Source: Leptospira sp.
GTDB lineage: Bacteria > Spirochaetota > Leptospiria > Leptospirales > Leptospiraceae
DNA: 64,000 nt
Direction of reading: 5' to 3'
NCBI GenBank assembly: GCA_009991425.1
Contig: JAACWH010000019.1
Location: 185,117-249,116, forward strand
Below are positions 9,568-20,621 of the stretch, piece after piece. The first letter of the stretch is position 1, and every line of letters begins with the position of its first letter. A program made the position numbers and the translations under genes. A model generated the notes under the pieces. The model ran no database searches, was not told where the DNA came from, and saw only the letters and a list, made by a program, of their open reading frames with translations.

Positions 9568-10254
9568 ATGGAAGAGAAAGACCAAAACAAAAAGTCTAGA
9601 GAAAATGTTCTAAAAATCGGATATTGTAGTTTAGATGAATTAGAAGAAAAAGTGAAATCGTTTCGTATTATGAATCAGAACGCCGCAAAGAAACGATATA
9701 TCATCACTAGAGAGCCCATACTTGATTCGAATAATAAACCTATCTTAAATAAGGCACAAGAGATTGATGTAAGTTCTGCGAAATTACTGCGTAGACATTT
9801 TAAAGGTAATCACATTATCAAAACCTTCCAACCAGATGAAGGGATTGTAATAATTTCAGATATGGATAGCCCAGAAGGCATTTCTTTCACTATGGATATT
9901 GTGACTCAGATTATGAATCTTGGTGGTGGTGCCTACGAAGGGTTTATCGATAGAGTTGACAGCTTCACAGATTTTATAGAATTACTAAAGAAGAACTTAT
10001 TCCCAAAATTGATAATTGTCGGTTATCTCCCGAAAGAAAAAATTCAGAATGAAACGATCAATTTTGTTAGAGTGAAACGAATAGATAATTATATTCGCGT
10101 AATAGAGCTTACCCATTCTGGATATAAACCCCAATCCTACTTTGCGAAAATGAAACAAGTTAACCTCTCCCAAGAAGATCCTAAATCCTGGGGAAGATTT
10201 GTGATTGAAATCATTCGAGAGTATACTAGACCTTATTTCATCGAAGAAGTTTAA
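9568..10254 (+). CDS. Conserved hypothetical protein
   Basis: 228 residues, charged and soluble, without signal peptide or membrane segments. I do not recognise the family. It opens with a [17 protein letters not shown] segment and has a central hydrophobic part ([17 protein letters not shown], then [18 protein letters not shown]). The C-terminus has alternating strands and a final helix ([14 protein letters not shown]). It sits alone, divergent from the lipoprotein gene and convergent with the cNMP-binding gene that ends at 10355. Codon use looks like its neighbours. Confidence 0.6.
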   Translation: MEEKDQNKKSRENVLKIGYCSLDELEEKVKSFRIMNQNAAKKRYIITREPILDSNNKPILNKAQEIDVSSAKLLRRHFKGNHIIKTFQPDEGIVIISDMDSPEGISFTMDIVTQIMNLGGGAYEGFIDRVDSFTDFIELLKKNLFPKLIIVGYLPKEKIQNETINFVRVKRIDNYIRVIELTHSGYKPQSYFAKMKQVNLSQEDPKSWGRFVIEIIREYTRPYFIEEV

Positions 10255-10354
10255 CTTTAACTGACATTATAGCTTGTTAATAAAACAACTTCAATAAAGA
10301 CTTAACGAAAATTTATTTGAAAGACAATATTTAACTTACAGCCCATCTTGAACC

Positions 10355-12877
10355 TCAGGCTATATAGTAATTTAAATTCTCTTGTAGAACATCAGGAATC
10401 ATTCCTGCTTCATTAGCGTACTTTTTGTAACGATTTTCATGCTCTTTTTGTTGTCGGGAGCGAATGTTTTTGAAACGGTTGTGGATTTCTGCAAATGCAG
10501 GTTGAGAGGATACTTTATCTCTAACATCTTTATGAAAAGGAATGTGTCTATAGAAAATAGAACGAACCACTCGATTCAATCTTTGTACTCCTGCTGATTC
10601 ATACTTCATCCAAAGCAGGTAGTCACTGGCAAATTTGTCTCTATCATTGCGAAATCTTTTGAATTCGGATGCCAATTTCTCTTTGATCTCAATAGAGAGA
10701 TCTTTATTTTTCTTAAAGAATTGAACATAATCGGTGTAATCTGCTGTGATAGAAGGCATGCCCACATTGTTCCAATCTGGTCCAAGAATATTTTTACAAA
10801 GTTCCCAACGGAAGGCAGCTATGGTTTCCATGAGAATTGTTTTGATGTCGCCAGTAACAAATGTAGGAAGTACAAAACGTCCTTTAGATTCCTTTGAGCC
10901 AGATCCTTTGAAAATAGAAAGATCCTGCCACATCATTATCTTGCTTCCAATTGAAGGAACAATAATCATATCAGGTAAAATACTTTTTTGAATAAATTCC
11001 GAGCGAATACCTAGCTCTTCATTTTTATAGATAATCTCTCTATGGAAGGCTGTGTAATCAATTTCCAAAATCTCCATTATGGTTTTGAATACTAATTCTT
11101 TTGTAACTAAACATTTATCTAAAGGAATACTAACATGGTATCTTGTTAAGATAGGTAAGTGAGTTGCAGGTCCCCCTGAAGTTAAACGAACGTTAGGTTC
11201 ATACATTGACGCCATTTCAAAAGCGAGCCTTGCTTCAGAAGTATCAATAGACGGAGGAAGATCAGATTCTTTTTTATAATTTACGTCTCTAGATTCTAAT
11301 TTAATTTTCTCAAAGAAAGTTTGGCCTAGTTCATCAATCGAAGAGGGTGCTTTCTTATTATAAATAATGTCCAACCATTCAGGTCCATAGTAACATCGAA
11401 GCTGCTCTTTATAATTGGGAGAAGGATCCATATTAGAAATTAGAAATGAGATGTGCTCATCATCCAATAGTGTTTCATCAAAATAACCATATTGCAGCAT
11501 CATTTGCACTACTCGTGGAGCTTGATTTCTATTACTAATAGATTTAAGAAAGCATGCCTTATAAACATCCCAATAAGTTTTAGTAATATTTCTTCGAATC
11601 TTACGAATATCAGGATCGGAATCTAAAGGATTTTTAAGTCCTTTTAATTTAATCATTAAAGCAGAGAATTCTTTGACCTGTTCAGCATTAAGACTAGCAA
11701 AATTAAGAATCTGAGATGCTGAGTTGAGTAGTTCCCCGCGCATCGCTTCCATATCTATACCGGCAGAATTCGGTATAGCTTTTTGTGTAGCCTCATTATT
11801 CAAATCACCTGAAAATTTAGTATTTAAAGTTTGGATTTTAGATTTCAATCCTTGGTATCCGTTTGAAACTTTTAAATAAGATGATCCAAAAATATTCTTA
11901 TAAGCAGAGTAGAATCCATCTGCTTTCTTTTGGATAGTCTCAAGTAAGGGAAGAATTGCCGAGGCAGAGAGAGTTGAATAACCAGTTTCTAACAGCTCAC
12001 CAATTAGCACGTATTTGTCGACAAGTGAATTCTCATCACCTGCAAATATATCTAAGTATGTTTCTAATCTTTCGATTTCCGATTCCATGGAATCTTTTAA
12101 GTTGGTAAGAGTCTCAGAAATTTTTTCTACAGAGTGGATTAAAAGACTAGGATCTGCTTCAAATAGTGCAGCTTGTATTTTAGGATTAACAGAAAGTATT
12201 TTACGAATAAAATGAAATTCCTTATCATCTAATTCCAAATCCTCTTGGTAGCTCTTATTAAGGAACTCTGAAAGATCATCATCAATAAATTTTAAATTTG
12301 GTTCTTGAGGAAGTCTTCCGCCTCTTTCCATAAAAATAGAAAGGTTATCCCTAACCAAACTCAAAATAGGATCGATAATATTTTCATCTGTCGATATAGG
12401 TTGGTTTATATCGATATTAGGAAAAACTGCAGGATTACAAAGATAATAGGTAAGACTTAAATTATCTGAAAATGATTCTACCATACTCGCCAATTTTACT
12501 ACTTGGTTGTTCTTCTTAAAAAATTCTCCAACCTCACGCATGCTCGTTCGAGCTACCATCATAGCTAAAGAAATTTTAGAAGCGAGAGTCTTTTGGATAG
12601 TGGCAGGATTCATTGCATAAGTAGAGATTACACAATTTGATTTAGCACGGATAGTATAGAAATAATTACCAGCTTCAATAAGGGAAGCAGCCCCAAGTGT
12701 AATATTTGGACCTGGTAGGACATATAGCGGAATGCTGGATTCACCCACTTTTTTCTCAAAGGAAACATTTCCTTCATGAAGAATATTCAGAGAATTGCAG
12801 GGACTGCCTTGTAGAAAAAGCACTTCTCCAGCCGGAACTTGAAGTTTTTGATTGTTGGTTCTTGTATCTATTGGCAT
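10355..12877 (-). CDS. Large protein with N-terminal cyclic-nucleotide-binding domain
   Basis: 840 residues. Residues about 8-105 fit a Crp-type cNMP-binding domain: [20 protein letters not shown], then GNVSF, then [20 protein letters not shown]. The usual FGE/RxA phosphate cassette is altered (LGAASLIE...YTIRAKSN), so ligand binding is uncertain. No helix-turn-helix is evident, so it is not a standard Crp regulator. The remaining 700 residues are mostly helical with no domain I recognise and no membrane segments. Possible roles are a cAMP-responsive scaffold or effector, which would fit the three cyclases in this window. It is divergent from aroA. Confidence 0.7.
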   Translation of the reverse strand: MPIDTRTNNQKLQVPAGEVLFLQGSPCNSLNILHEGNVSFEKKVGESSIPLYVLPGPNITLGAASLIEAGNYFYTIRAKSNCVISTYAMNPATIQKTLASKISLAMMVARTSMREVGEFFKKNNQVVKLASMVESFSDNLSLTYYLCNPAVFPNIDINQPISTDENIIDPILSLVRDNLSIFMERGGRLPQEPNLKFIDDDLSEFLNKSYQEDLELDDKEFHFIRKILSVNPKIQAALFEADPSLLIHSVEKISETLTNLKDSMESEIERLETYLDIFAGDENSLVDKYVLIGELLETGYSTLSASAILPLLETIQKKADGFYSAYKNIFGSSYLKVSNGYQGLKSKIQTLNTKFSGDLNNEATQKAIPNSAGIDMEAMRGELLNSASQILNFASLNAEQVKEFSALMIKLKGLKNPLDSDPDIRKIRRNITKTYWDVYKACFLKSISNRNQAPRVVQMMLQYGYFDETLLDDEHISFLISNMDPSPNYKEQLRCYYGPEWLDIIYNKKAPSSIDELGQTFFEKIKLESRDVNYKKESDLPPSIDTSEARLAFEMASMYEPNVRLTSGGPATHLPILTRYHVSIPLDKCLVTKELVFKTIMEILEIDYTAFHREIIYKNEELGIRSEFIQKSILPDMIIVPSIGSKIMMWQDLSIFKGSGSKESKGRFVLPTFVTGDIKTILMETIAAFRWELCKNILGPDWNNVGMPSITADYTDYVQFFKKNKDLSIEIKEKLASEFKRFRNDRDKFASDYLLWMKYESAGVQRLNRVVRSIFYRHIPFHKDVRDKVSSQPAFAEIHNRFKNIRSRQQKEHENRYKKYANEAGMIPDVLQENLNYYIA

Positions 12878-12931
12878 TTTGTTTTTATGTAATCATGCCT
12901 CGTTTTGGTTGATTTTGACAAATACTTTTAC

Positions 12932-14248
12932 ATGCAAATTATGAATATCACACGAAAAAGTCCCCTTAAGCTTTCCACTCAGCCCATTTTGGTACCTGGC
13001 GATAAATCATTATCTCATAGGTTTGTTATTTTTGCTTCCATGATTGAAGGAGTTTCAGAATGCACTGGCTTTCTAGAAGCTGAAGACCCTCTGCATACTA
13101 TGAAATGTTTTTCAGAATTGGGAATTCAGTTCGAAAAAATTGCAGATTCATCTTACCGAGTGATATCTCCAGGAATCAGAAATTGGAAATCACCTACTAA
13201 AGATCTAGATTTTGGAAATGGGGGCACAGGAATCCGACTTTCGGCGGGAATTTTGGCAGGAGCTCCAGGGATTAAGGCAACTTTAACTGGCGATGCTTCC
13301 TTGCAGAAACGACCTATGGGGCGAATCACTGATCCACTTTCTAAGATGGGTGCCAAAATCAATTCTATAAACAATGATGGGAAAGCTCCGCTTCAATTGG
13401 AAGGAGTTCAATTGAAAGATTTTTATTACGAAAGCTCCATTGCTAGTGCTCAGGTTAAGAGCTGTTTGGTTTTTGCTGCAATGGCTTCCGGTATTAGTTT
13501 AGAATACAAGGAGCCTGAACTTTCAAGGGATCATACAGAAAACATGATACGTTTTCTTGGTGGAAAAATTGAATATAAGAACCCACTGCACTTTATCCTA
13601 AAACCTCCTTATCAGTTTACTGGCAAAAATTTTTCTATACCTGGAGATATTTCATCTGCTAGTTTTTTTATCGTCTTAGGTTTATTAGCTGGTGAGGGCT
13701 CGATTCTTCACATTCAAAATATTGGTTTGAACCCTTCCCGAATTGGAATTTTGGAAGTATTAAAGATGATGGGCGGCAAGATTCGCATTCTCAATCAGAG
13801 AGAGGAATGCGGAGAGATTACAGGTGATTTAGAAATTGAAGGAAGCGATTTACATCATATATCCATTGAAGAAAAATGGATTCCTTCTATTATCGATGAG
13901 ATTCCTATACTAACAATTGCTGGGCTATTCGCAAAAGGTGGATTCTCTATAGAAAATGCAAAAGAACTTCGAGCCAAGGAGTCAGACAGAATCCACGCAA
14001 TGGTTGTTAATCTACAAAAACTTGGTGTAAAAGTAGATGAAAGAGAAGACGGGTATAGTTTTGGAGAAATTACAGAATTGCAAACAGATGTTCCTATTGA
14101 AACTTTTATGGACCATCGCATTGCTATGAGTTTTTCTATTTTAAATGCAGTCATTCCACTCAATCTAAAAATTGATGATGTTTCTTGGGTTGAGACCTCA
14201 TTCCCAGGATTTTTTCAGAAGCTTGAATCCTTAGTAGGTAAGCAATGA
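12932..14248 (+). CDS. aroA: 3-phosphoshikimate 1-carboxyvinyltransferase (EPSP synthase)
   Basis: Transfers enolpyruvate from PEP to shikimate 3-phosphate in aromatic amino acid synthesis. Family signatures are PGDKSLSHR near the N-terminus, [24 protein letters not shown] and DHRIAMS near the C-terminus. The frame is open from a TTG at 12905, but that start adds residues not typical of the family; ATG at 12932 or 12941 is more likely, and neither has a strong ribosome site. The stop overlaps cmk by 4 bp (ATGA). aroB, a shikimate-pathway partner, is in the same direction at 21.8 kb. Confidence 0.95.
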   Translation: MQIMNITRKSPLKLSTQPILVPGDKSLSHRFVIFASMIEGVSECTGFLEAEDPLHTMKCFSELGIQFEKIADSSYRVISPGIRNWKSPTKDLDFGNGGTGIRLSAGILAGAPGIKATLTGDASLQKRPMGRITDPLSKMGAKINSINNDGKAPLQLEGVQLKDFYYESSIASAQVKSCLVFAAMASGISLEYKEPELSRDHTENMIRFLGGKIEYKNPLHFILKPPYQFTGKNFSIPGDISSASFFIVLGLLAGEGSILHIQNIGLNPSRIGILEVLKMMGGKIRILNQREECGEITGDLEIEGSDLHHISIEEKWIPSIIDEIPILTIAGLFAKGGFSIENAKELRAKESDRIHAMVVNLQKLGVKVDEREDGYSFGEITELQTDVPIETFMDHRIAMSFSILNAVIPLNLKIDDVSWVETSFPGFFQKLESLVGKQ

Positions 14249-14955
14249 TCGGTCACCAAAACTCCGTTATTGCAATCGATGGGCCTGCAGGTTCAGGTAA
14301 AAGCACTGTTGCGAGAGAAATTGCCAAAATTTTAAAAATACACTATCTTGATTCAGGCGCTTTTTATAGAACTCTAACGCTTGCAATATTTAGAAATTTT
14401 CAAAGCCAAGAGAGCTCTGCGAAATTTGCCGACTGGGTTATAAAAAATGAACAAAACCAGCCCCTAAATGATTGGGCTATACGATTGGAGTTTGGAAATG
14501 GGAATGAGAACAAAATGTTTTTCAATGAGGAAGATGTAAGTAAGTCAATCCGAACTCCTGAAATTACAGAAAAAATAAAATACATCGCAGATAAACAAAT
14601 CTTCCGAGATTTCGTAAATGAAAAAATTCGAAAGTTAGCAGAAGAATACAAATTGGTGATGGATGGGCGTGATATTGGCACTGAAGTATTTCCAAATACT
14701 AGAAATAAATTCTTTCTAACGGCAAGCCCTGAAGTTAGGGCTAAGCGTAGAATGGATGAACTTGTAGCGAAAAATATTCCAGCAGATTGGCAGGAAGTTT
14801 ATTCCGAAATGGTCAAAAGAGACGATTCGGATCGTAATAGAATAATTGCACCTTTAGTTCCTGCTGAAGATGCAATCATGATTGACACCGATTCTTTATC
14901 TATAAAACTTGTCATTGAGACGATCCTGTCTAGAATTCTGGAATCTAAATCTTAG
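14245..14955 (+). CDS. cmk: Cytidylate kinase
   Basis: Phosphorylates CMP and dCMP to the diphosphates with ATP. 236 residues. The P-loop is GPAGSGKS at 13-20, followed by the CMP-contact segment [20 protein letters not shown] and the C-terminal RDDSDRNR stretch are typical. It overlaps aroA by 4 bp and precedes rpsA by 48 bp; the cmk-rpsA order is widespread in bacteria and supports both calls. Confidence 0.96.
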   Translation: MIGHQNSVIAIDGPAGSGKSTVAREIAKILKIHYLDSGAFYRTLTLAIFRNFQSQESSAKFADWVIKNEQNQPLNDWAIRLEFGNGNENKMFFNEEDVSKSIRTPEITEKIKYIADKQIFRDFVNEKIRKLAEEYKLVMDGRDIGTEVFPNTRNKFFLTASPEVRAKRRMDELVAKNIPADWQEVYSEMVKRDDSDRNRIIAPLVPAEDAIMIDTDSLSIKLVIETILSRILESKS

Positions 14956-15002
14956 ATCCAATAGCAAATTTTAGGCAAATTTACAGTTAAATCCGGACGA
15001 AA

Positions 15003-16682
15003 TTGAATTCCCAAGAAACCACAACCACCGAAAAAGCATCCTTTGCTCAGATTTTAGAAGCATGGGAGACCAACGAAACAGAAAACCAACTGTCCAAAGG
15101 ACAGATCATTGAAGGCGTAGTAGTAGAGACACGTGAAGACACTGTGTTTCTGGATATAGGCGAAAAGCAAGAAGGACGAGTTCCTCTTTCTGATTTCTAT
15201 AGCGACGCTCCTTCTACAGGAACCCCCGTATCAGTCGTATTTAAACGACGTGTTGACGGATATGCAATTCTTTCTAAGAAAGAAGCTGATATTCGTAAAG
15301 GATGGGATTCCATTCGGGATGCTTTTACAAACGGCTATCCAGTTACTGGAAAAGTTGTAGGTGAGATAAAAGGTAAGGGCTTTATTGTCCATGTAGAAGA
15401 TGTTAGCTTATTTTTGCCTGCATCTCATCTCGCCATGAAATTCAAAGATCTTCCAGATCTTAAGTCAAAAGAAATTGATGTTAAGATTATCGAAATCAAT
15501 GAAAGAAACAAATCAGGCGTAGTATCAAGAAAGAAATTATTAGAAGAAGTTAATAACGAGAAGTGGGACGGCCTAATTGAAAAAGTTAAAGTAGGCGACA
15601 AAGTCCAAGCAAAAGTAGTTAAGATTGCAAATTTTGGAGTATTCTGCGACGTTGAAGGCGTTGTTGGCTTACTCAGACAGAATGATATAAGCTATAAGAA
15701 ATTTGCACCATTCAAGCAATTCTTCCAAATCGGACAAGAATTTGAAGTTCTTATTCTTGAGTTAGATAAAGAAAACAATAAACTTTCCTTAGGTCTGAAG
15801 CAAATGCATGAAGATCCATGGGATTGGGCAAAGCGTGAACTTGAAAAAGGTATGATTGTTAGTGGAACTGTAACTTCGCTTACAAGTTTTGGTGCCTTTG
15901 TTGAATTGATGGATGGTCTAGAAGGCTTAATACATACCTCTGAACTAACTTGGTCTAAAAAGCCTCCTCTACCAAAAGATTTAGTAAAAAAAGCTGATAC
16001 TGTAGAAGCAGAAGTTCTCGATATCGATTTCGAAAAGAGAAGACTATCACTCAGCATGAAGCATCGATTGCCAAATCCTTGGGACAATCTTAGTGCAAAT
16101 GTTCGAGTTGGTAATAATCTCGAAGGAATTATCACTGGAATTACAAAATATGGTGCCTTTGTTGAAGTTGAGAATGGCATTGAAGGTTTAATTCACCTAT
16201 CTGATATTACATGGGATGAGAGAGAAAAGAACCCAACTGCTCTACTTAAGAAAGGTCAAAAGATTGAATACAAAATCTTAGACGTTAACTTAGATTCTCA
16301 AAGAATCTCTTGTGGCTTAAAACAATTAACTGAGCATCCTTATGAAGCTCTTAAGAAGAAATATCCACCTGGTACTTTAGTAGAAGGTAAGATAAAATCT
16401 ATAGTGAGTTTTGGAGTATTCGTAGAAGTAGAACCAGGATTTGAAGGTCTTGTTCACATTTCTGAGATTCCACCTGATAGAACAAATCAATTAGAAGAAT
16501 ACTATCCAATCGGTGCAATCGTTAAGACAGCTGTTCTGAAGATTGATTCTAATTCTAAGAAGATATCACTTTCCATTAAAGATCATGATAAGGCTGTAGA
16601 AAGAGAAGAAATGGCGAAATACATCAAAGATGATGGCGAAGTTTCCCGTGAATCTCTTGGCTCATTCATGAATTTGAAATAG
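15003..16682 (+). CDS. rpsA: 30S ribosomal protein S1
   Basis: Binds mRNA leaders on the small ribosomal subunit. 559 residues with six S1 RNA-binding domains, beginning at about residues 28, 112, 197, 283, 370 and 457. The last four carry the clear pattern G.V..I...GAFVE...G.EGL.H.SE/DI. The start is TTG at 15003 with only a weak purine-rich site (CGGACG); no better in-frame start lies nearby and the N-terminal extension before domain 1 has normal length. It follows cmk, as in many bacteria, and is followed after 6 bp by a TPR membrane gene. Confidence 0.96.
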   Translation: MNSQETTTTEKASFAQILEAWETNETENQLSKGQIIEGVVVETREDTVFLDIGEKQEGRVPLSDFYSDAPSTGTPVSVVFKRRVDGYAILSKKEADIRKGWDSIRDAFTNGYPVTGKVVGEIKGKGFIVHVEDVSLFLPASHLAMKFKDLPDLKSKEIDVKIIEINERNKSGVVSRKKLLEEVNNEKWDGLIEKVKVGDKVQAKVVKIANFGVFCDVEGVVGLLRQNDISYKKFAPFKQFFQIGQEFEVLILELDKENNKLSLGLKQMHEDPWDWAKRELEKGMIVSGTVTSLTSFGAFVELMDGLEGLIHTSELTWSKKPPLPKDLVKKADTVEAEVLDIDFEKRRLSLSMKHRLPNPWDNLSANVRVGNNLEGIITGITKYGAFVEVENGIEGLIHLSDITWDEREKNPTALLKKGQKIEYKILDVNLDSQRISCGLKQLTEHPYEALKKKYPPGTLVEGKIKSIVSFGVFVEVEPGFEGLVHISEIPPDRTNQLEEYYPIGAIVKTAVLKIDSNSKKISLSIKDHDKAVEREEMAKYIKDDGEVSRESLGSFMNLK

Positions 16683-16688
16683 TAAGAA

Positions 16689-17453
16689 ATGGGAAATAAA
16701 TTTCAGAAGAAAAATCTTGCTCAGCTAAAGAAACAAGAAGAAGCTATCCTTGATCGTGATCTCGAAGACTTTCAAGGAACGGCTACTGAATTATTTTTCA
16801 TTAAGCTAACAAGAAAAATACAGCGCAAACGAATCCAAGTTTTAGCAGGAGTTGGTGTTGTATTTGTTATTTTTGCAAGCGTAGTTGGATACTTAGAGTA
16901 TTCCAGTTTCAAAGAAATGAAGTCTACTGAGAAGTTGGAATTAATTCTTGAATCCTGGACTACGAATCCTTTGATTCCAACCAAAGATAAAATTTCTGTA
17001 ATGGAAAATTTTCATGCAAATGACTCTAGCGGTGATGTATCTATCCGAACTTCTAAGATTCTAGCTGATCTCTATGTTCAGGAAAAAGATTTCACAAAAG
17101 CAGCTGAGTTGTTAGAAGCTTCTGGAAAAAAAATCGATCCATTGAGAGAATCAAAGGCTTACTATTTTTTTCTAGCAGGTAATTATAGAGAGTTAGCTGG
17201 TGAAAAAGATCTAGCCTTAGGTAATTATGAGACAGCAGCTTCCTTAGTTGATGCACTTAGAGAAACTCCCTCATTTAAAGCTTGGGCACTTTTCCATGTT
17301 GGTCGATTGAAATATGAGAAAGGTGATAAGAATGGAGCAAGTGATTCACTTCGAAAAGTTCTTACCTTAGAACCTGGTGATGTTCAAGCAGATCTAGAAG
17401 AAGTTAAGAAGCTTTCGACCTTTCTTCTTTTGAAATTATCAAAGATTAACTAA
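16689..17453 (+). CDS. Membrane-anchored TPR protein (YfgM-like)
   Basis: 254 residues. A charged cytoplasmic N-terminus of about 45 residues precedes one membrane segment (about 52-72, [21 protein letters not shown]). A periplasmic or outer-facing tail with TPR-like helices follows ([20 protein letters not shown], then [20 protein letters not shown], then [20 protein letters not shown]). This topology resembles YfgM/tetratricopeptide envelope proteins that assist translocated proteins, but the match is architectural only. It lies 6 bp after rpsA, and its stop overlaps hisG by one base (TAATG), so it is inside an operon. Confidence 0.75.
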   Translation: MGNKFQKKNLAQLKKQEEAILDRDLEDFQGTATELFFIKLTRKIQRKRIQVLAGVGVVFVIFASVVGYLEYSSFKEMKSTEKLELILESWTTNPLIPTKDKISVMENFHANDSSGDVSIRTSKILADLYVQEKDFTKAAELLEASGKKIDPLRESKAYYFFLAGNYRELAGEKDLALGNYETAASLVDALRETPSFKAWALFHVGRLKYEKGDKNGASDSLRKVLTLEPGDVQADLEEVKKLSTFLLLKLSKIN

Positions 17454-18067
17454 TGCTAACGGTTGCCCTACCTAAGGGAAGACTTGCAGAAGAAAGCATA
17501 GAACACTTAATTGCTAAGAATATGCTTTCTAAACTTCCAGATCCAGATTCCAAAGAATTAATCTACGAAGACCCGAATGGGAAAATTCGCCTACTTTTCG
17601 TTAGGTCGCAAGACGTACCTACTTATGTGGAAGAAAGTTCTGCAGATGTAGGAATCGTTGGATGGGACATAATCCAAGAAGGTGGCTACGATGTCCTTGT
17701 TCTTAAAGACTTGGAAATTGGGAAATGCAGACTTTCTTTAGCTGGAAAAGCAGATTTTCATCCACTTTCCAAGCTTTCTAAGGTAAAGGTAGCAACCAAG
17801 TATACCGAACTCACAAGAAAATTCTTCTTTTCTAAGGGAATTAGTTGTGAAGTTGTCAAATTGTATGGTTCTATTGAACTCGCTCCCTTAGTTGGATTAG
17901 CAGATTGTATAGTAGATCTTGTTTCTACAGGTTCTACTCTGAAGGCGAACGGTTTGAAGGAAATTGAAGTAATTTTACAGTCATCAGCCCAGTTAATTTG
18001 GAATAGATCTTCTTTTTACACAAAACGCAAAGAAGCATTTGAATTCTTGCAAAGCATAGAAAAATAA
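17453..18067 (+). CDS. hisG: ATP phosphoribosyltransferase, short form
   Basis: First step of histidine synthesis: joins ATP and PRPP. 204 residues, the short HisG form, which lacks the C-terminal regulatory domain and in known cases needs the HisRS-like partner HisZ. Family features are the [10 protein letters not shown] opening, [10 protein letters not shown] and the PRPP loop [14 protein letters not shown]. No hisZ lies in this window, so the partner must be encoded elsewhere. Start and stop are clear: the ATG overlaps the preceding stop by one base. Confidence 0.94.
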   Translation: MLTVALPKGRLAEESIEHLIAKNMLSKLPDPDSKELIYEDPNGKIRLLFVRSQDVPTYVEESSADVGIVGWDIIQEGGYDVLVLKDLEIGKCRLSLAGKADFHPLSKLSKVKVATKYTELTRKFFFSKGISCEVVKLYGSIELAPLVGLADCIVDLVSTGSTLKANGLKEIEVILQSSAQLIWNRSSFYTKRKEAFEFLQSIEK

Positions 18068-18139
18068 ACTCTTGTTTCCTAAGCTACAGAAAAAAAGATA
18101 GTGAAATCGTATTCGAATATATAAATCCAGAGGAATGTT

Positions 18140-18340
18140 ATGGCCGTCCCTAAAAGGCGCAAGTCGAAATCAAAAGTTAGAACAAAAAGAGCTCATCACG
18201 CTATAGGTAAACCAAACCTATCTTCGTGCAAAAATTGCGGATCCTACGTACTCTCCCATAGAGTGTGCCCCTACTGCGGTTTCTATAAAGATAGGATAGT
18301 CCTACAACCAAAAGCCAAAGCAGAGACGCCAGAACAGTAA
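18140..18340 (+). CDS. rpmF: 50S ribosomal protein L32
   Basis: 66 residues with the [13 protein letters not shown]-terminus of L32. Cys30, Cys33, Cys43 and Cys46 (CKNC...CPYC) form the zinc ribbon, so this is the zinc-containing form. Ribosome site AGAGGA is about 8 bp before the ATG. It is 6 bp upstream of plsX; the rpmF-plsX pairing is common in bacteria and links ribosome and membrane lipid synthesis. Confidence 0.97.
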   Translation: MAVPKRRKSKSKVRTKRAHHAIGKPNLSSCKNCGSYVLSHRVCPYCGFYKDRIVLQPKAKAETPEQ

Positions 18341-18346
18341 TAGAGT

Positions 18347-19354
18347 ATGTGGGTCGCTGTTGACGCGATGAGCGGAGATTACGGCCCCGAGTGTATAGTC
18401 GAAGGTGCCGTTAACGCCTCCAATGAGTGGGGCAACCAAGTGGTTCTCGTAGGAAGAGAAGAGGACCTAGTAGAAATTTTACTTAAATACGAATTCGATT
18501 CCAATAAAATCAAAGTAGTTCATGCAACTGAGATCATTGATATGAATGATTCCCCTTCTGTTGCTGTCAGAGCTATGGAAGATTCCTCAATAGTTCAAGC
18601 AGTTAAACTAGTAGCCCAGAAAGAATGCATCGGAGTTTTTTCTCCTGGTAATACAGGAGCAACGATGGCCGCAGCCCTACTTCATATGGGTAGGCTAAAT
18701 AAGGTTATGCGACCTCCCATTGCAGCACCAATTCCTAGGGAGACAGGGAAGCCCATGGTTCTTTTAGATGCGGGAGCAAATGTGGATTGCAAGCCAGAAT
18801 ATTTAGTACAATTTGCACTAATGGGTGATATTTATGCTCGTCAAGTATTGGGCATTGAAAACCCCAAAGTCGGTCTGCTCTCCAACGGAGAAGAAGACAA
18901 AAAAGGATCAGCTGTAACATTGAAAGCATTCGATTCTTTGAAAAAAATAAAAGCGATTGATTTTATAGGAAATATTGAAGGCCGAGATTTGTATGGCTCA
19001 GGTCGAGAGGTGGATGTAGTTGTCTGTGATGGTTTTATAGGAAATATTGTTCTCAAAGCAACAGAAGGACTTTCCAAATCCATATTTAATGTCTTACGCA
19101 ATAGCATTAAAGAATCTAGTCTTGCTCAAACGGGGGCACTTTTACTTAAGCCCACTTTTACTGCTGTTAAACGAAGATTGGACTATGCTGAATACGGTGG
19201 TGCTTTGCTTCTAGGCGTTGAAGGTATCTGTATGATTGGGCATGGATCTTCTTCTGCTCTTGCCGTTAAAAATGCCATTCGAGTGATAACTGAATGCGGG
19301 CAACATGAACTCAATGAAAAACTCGCAGCGAGGATGACAGAGATTCGTGTTTAA
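18347..19354 (+). CDS. plsX: Phosphate acyltransferase PlsX
   Basis: Converts acyl-ACP plus phosphate to acyl phosphate, which feeds phosphatidic acid synthesis via PlsY. 335 residues, normal length. The [12 protein letters not shown] opening, [38 protein letters not shown] and [17 protein letters not shown] are all family features. Cytoplasmic, peripheral to the membrane. It follows rpmF and precedes fabG and acpP, forming a fatty acid/phospholipid cluster. Confidence 0.97.
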   Translation: MWVAVDAMSGDYGPECIVEGAVNASNEWGNQVVLVGREEDLVEILLKYEFDSNKIKVVHATEIIDMNDSPSVAVRAMEDSSIVQAVKLVAQKECIGVFSPGNTGATMAAALLHMGRLNKVMRPPIAAPIPRETGKPMVLLDAGANVDCKPEYLVQFALMGDIYARQVLGIENPKVGLLSNGEEDKKGSAVTLKAFDSLKKIKAIDFIGNIEGRDLYGSGREVDVVVCDGFIGNIVLKATEGLSKSIFNVLRNSIKESSLAQTGALLLKPTFTAVKRRLDYAEYGGALLLGVEGICMIGHGSSSALAVKNAIRVITECGQHELNEKLAARMTEIRV

Positions 19355-19420
19355 ACTCCTATAAAGATAGGGTACAACAATTTTGATTATTAAGAATAAA
19401 ACAATTAAAGAGGTAATTAA

Positions 19421-20176
19421 GTGATAGATTTAACAGGAAAAGCGGCCATTGTAACAGGTGGAGCAAGAGGTATAGGGAAGGCAACTCTTCATAAGCTAGG
19501 TTCTTTGGGAGCAAAACTTGTAGTTGCTGATATGAACCCAGAAACAACGAATGCAACTGTAGAAGAATTTAAAAAATTGGGATATTCTGCCATAGCTTTC
19601 GTTGGAGATATTTCTAAAGAAGACCAATGCGTTGCATTAATTGAAGCTTGCCAAAACGAATATGGTTCGGTTGATATTCTTGTAAATAATGCGGGAATCA
19701 CAAAAGACGGACTTCTCATGAGAATGAAGAAGGAAGCTTGGGATGCTGTAATAGCCGTTAACTTAACAGGCACTTACCTTTGTACTCAAGCTGCTATAAA
19801 ATACATGATGAAGCAAAAAAGTGGCTCCATCATCAATCTATCTTCTATCGCAGGTGAAAACGGTAATGTTGGTCAAACAAATTATTCTGCTTCTAAAGCA
19901 GGAGTAATAGGTTTTACTAAGGCATGTGGATTAGAACTTGCATCAAGAAACATTCGTGTAAATGCAATTGCACCAGGTTTTATTGCAACTGAAATGACAG
20001 ATGCTATTCCTGAAAAGATTCGTTTATCCATTCAGAATTCTATTCCTTTAAAAAGAGCAGGACAACCAGAAGATATAGCTAACGCTGTTGCCTTTCTTGC
20101 GAGTGATGCATCTTCTTTTATTACTGGTCATATACTTTCTGTGAATGGTGGAGGCTTCTTACCAGGAGCTGGTTGA
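19421..20176 (+). CDS. fabG: 3-oxoacyl-ACP reductase
   Basis: NADPH-dependent reduction of 3-oxoacyl-ACP in fatty acid elongation. 251-residue short-chain dehydrogenase. Cofactor loop TGGARGIG at 12-19, NNAG at 89-92, Asn114, catalytic Ser142, Tyr155 and Lys159 (YSASK). The C-terminal GGGFLPGAG is close to other FabGs. The start is GTG at 19421 with an AAAGAGGT ribosome site. The position between plsX and acpP supports FabG over other short-chain dehydrogenases. Confidence 0.95.
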   Translation: MIDLTGKAAIVTGGARGIGKATLHKLGSLGAKLVVADMNPETTNATVEEFKKLGYSAIAFVGDISKEDQCVALIEACQNEYGSVDILVNNAGITKDGLLMRMKKEAWDAVIAVNLTGTYLCTQAAIKYMMKQKSGSIINLSSIAGENGNVGQTNYSASKAGVIGFTKACGLELASRNIRVNAIAPGFIATEMTDAIPEKIRLSIQNSIPLKRAGQPEDIANAVAFLASDASSFITGHILSVNGGGFLPGAG

Positions 20177-20256
20177 TTTTTGGTTTTTTTTGAGAGAATA
20201 CAATAAATTTCTTTTAAAGGCTTGCCAAATTTTTCATGGATTGAAACCTAAAAAAA

Positions 20257-20282
20257 CGATGAATGTATCTATACATTCATCG
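20257..20282 (+). promoter_or_regulatory. Perfect 11-bp inverted repeat before acpP
   Basis: CGATGAATGTA (20257-20267) and TACATTCATCG (20272-20282) are exact inverse complements around a 4-base loop (TCTA). Six or seven A residues precede it, and no T tract follows on the forward strand, so it is not a standard forward terminator. It lies 50 bp before the acpP ATG, inside the leader or promoter. It could be an mRNA leader hairpin or an operator for a dimeric regulator. Confidence 0.6.
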
Positions 20283-20332
20283 TAAATAAGAATTCTAATT
20301 TTGCCCCACTTAGATGTGGCATGGAGGAAAAC

Positions 20333-20566
20333 ATGGCAGATTTCGAAAAAATAAAATCTATCATTGTAGAGCAGTTAGGAGTTGAAGAGTCTGAAGTTAC
20401 TGAAGACGCTCACTTCATCGATGATCTCGGTGCTGACTCTCTTGATACAGTTGAGCTAGTAATGGCTCTAGAAGAAGAGTTTGGAGTTGAAATTTCTGAT
20501 GAAGACGCAGAAAAAATCCAAACTGTAGGTGACGTTAAAAAGTTTATTGATAAACTTAAAGGCTAA
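20333..20566 (+). CDS. acpP: Acyl carrier protein
   Basis: Carries growing acyl chains on a 4'-phosphopantetheine arm. 77 residues from ATG 20333, acidic, four-helix type. The attachment serine is Ser36 in [11 protein letters not shown]. An in-frame ATG at 20321 exists, but ATGGAGGAAAAC before 20333 provides the GGAGG ribosome site for the second ATG, and [10 protein letters not shown] is the normal ACP start. It is followed by a strong terminator and then rnc. Confidence 0.97.
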   Translation: MADFEKIKSIIVEQLGVEESEVTEDAHFIDDLGADSLDTVELVMALEEEFGVEISDEDAEKIQTVGDVKKFIDKLKG

Positions 20567-20574
20567 ACCTAGTT

Positions 20575-20614
20575 AGGATTCACCGGGAATTTCGAGACCC
20601 GGTGGAACCTTTTT
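20575..20614 (+). terminator. Rho-independent terminator after acpP
   Basis: A 13-position stem with one mismatch: AGGATTCACCGGG (20575-20587) pairs with CCCGGTGGAACCT (20598-20610) around a 10-base loop, and the T run spans 20610-20614. The core CACCGGG/CCCGGTG is perfect and unusually GC-rich for this genome. It probably ends most acpP transcripts. Read-through into rnc 8 bp later may still occur. Confidence 0.8.
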
Positions 20615-20621
20615 AAATCAA

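Noticed and set aside
12916..12921. TTGACA, a perfect -35 element
   Set aside because: Any matching -10 would overlap the most likely aroA start codons, so it is probably chance.
15692..16180. 162-residue reverse frame inside rpsA
   Set aside because: Antisense shadow of conserved S1 domains; Ser/Pro-rich composition is typical of the complement of coding DNA.
17453..18067. hisG as a truncated pseudogene
   Set aside because: 204 residues is the normal size of the short HisG form, and all core motifs are present.
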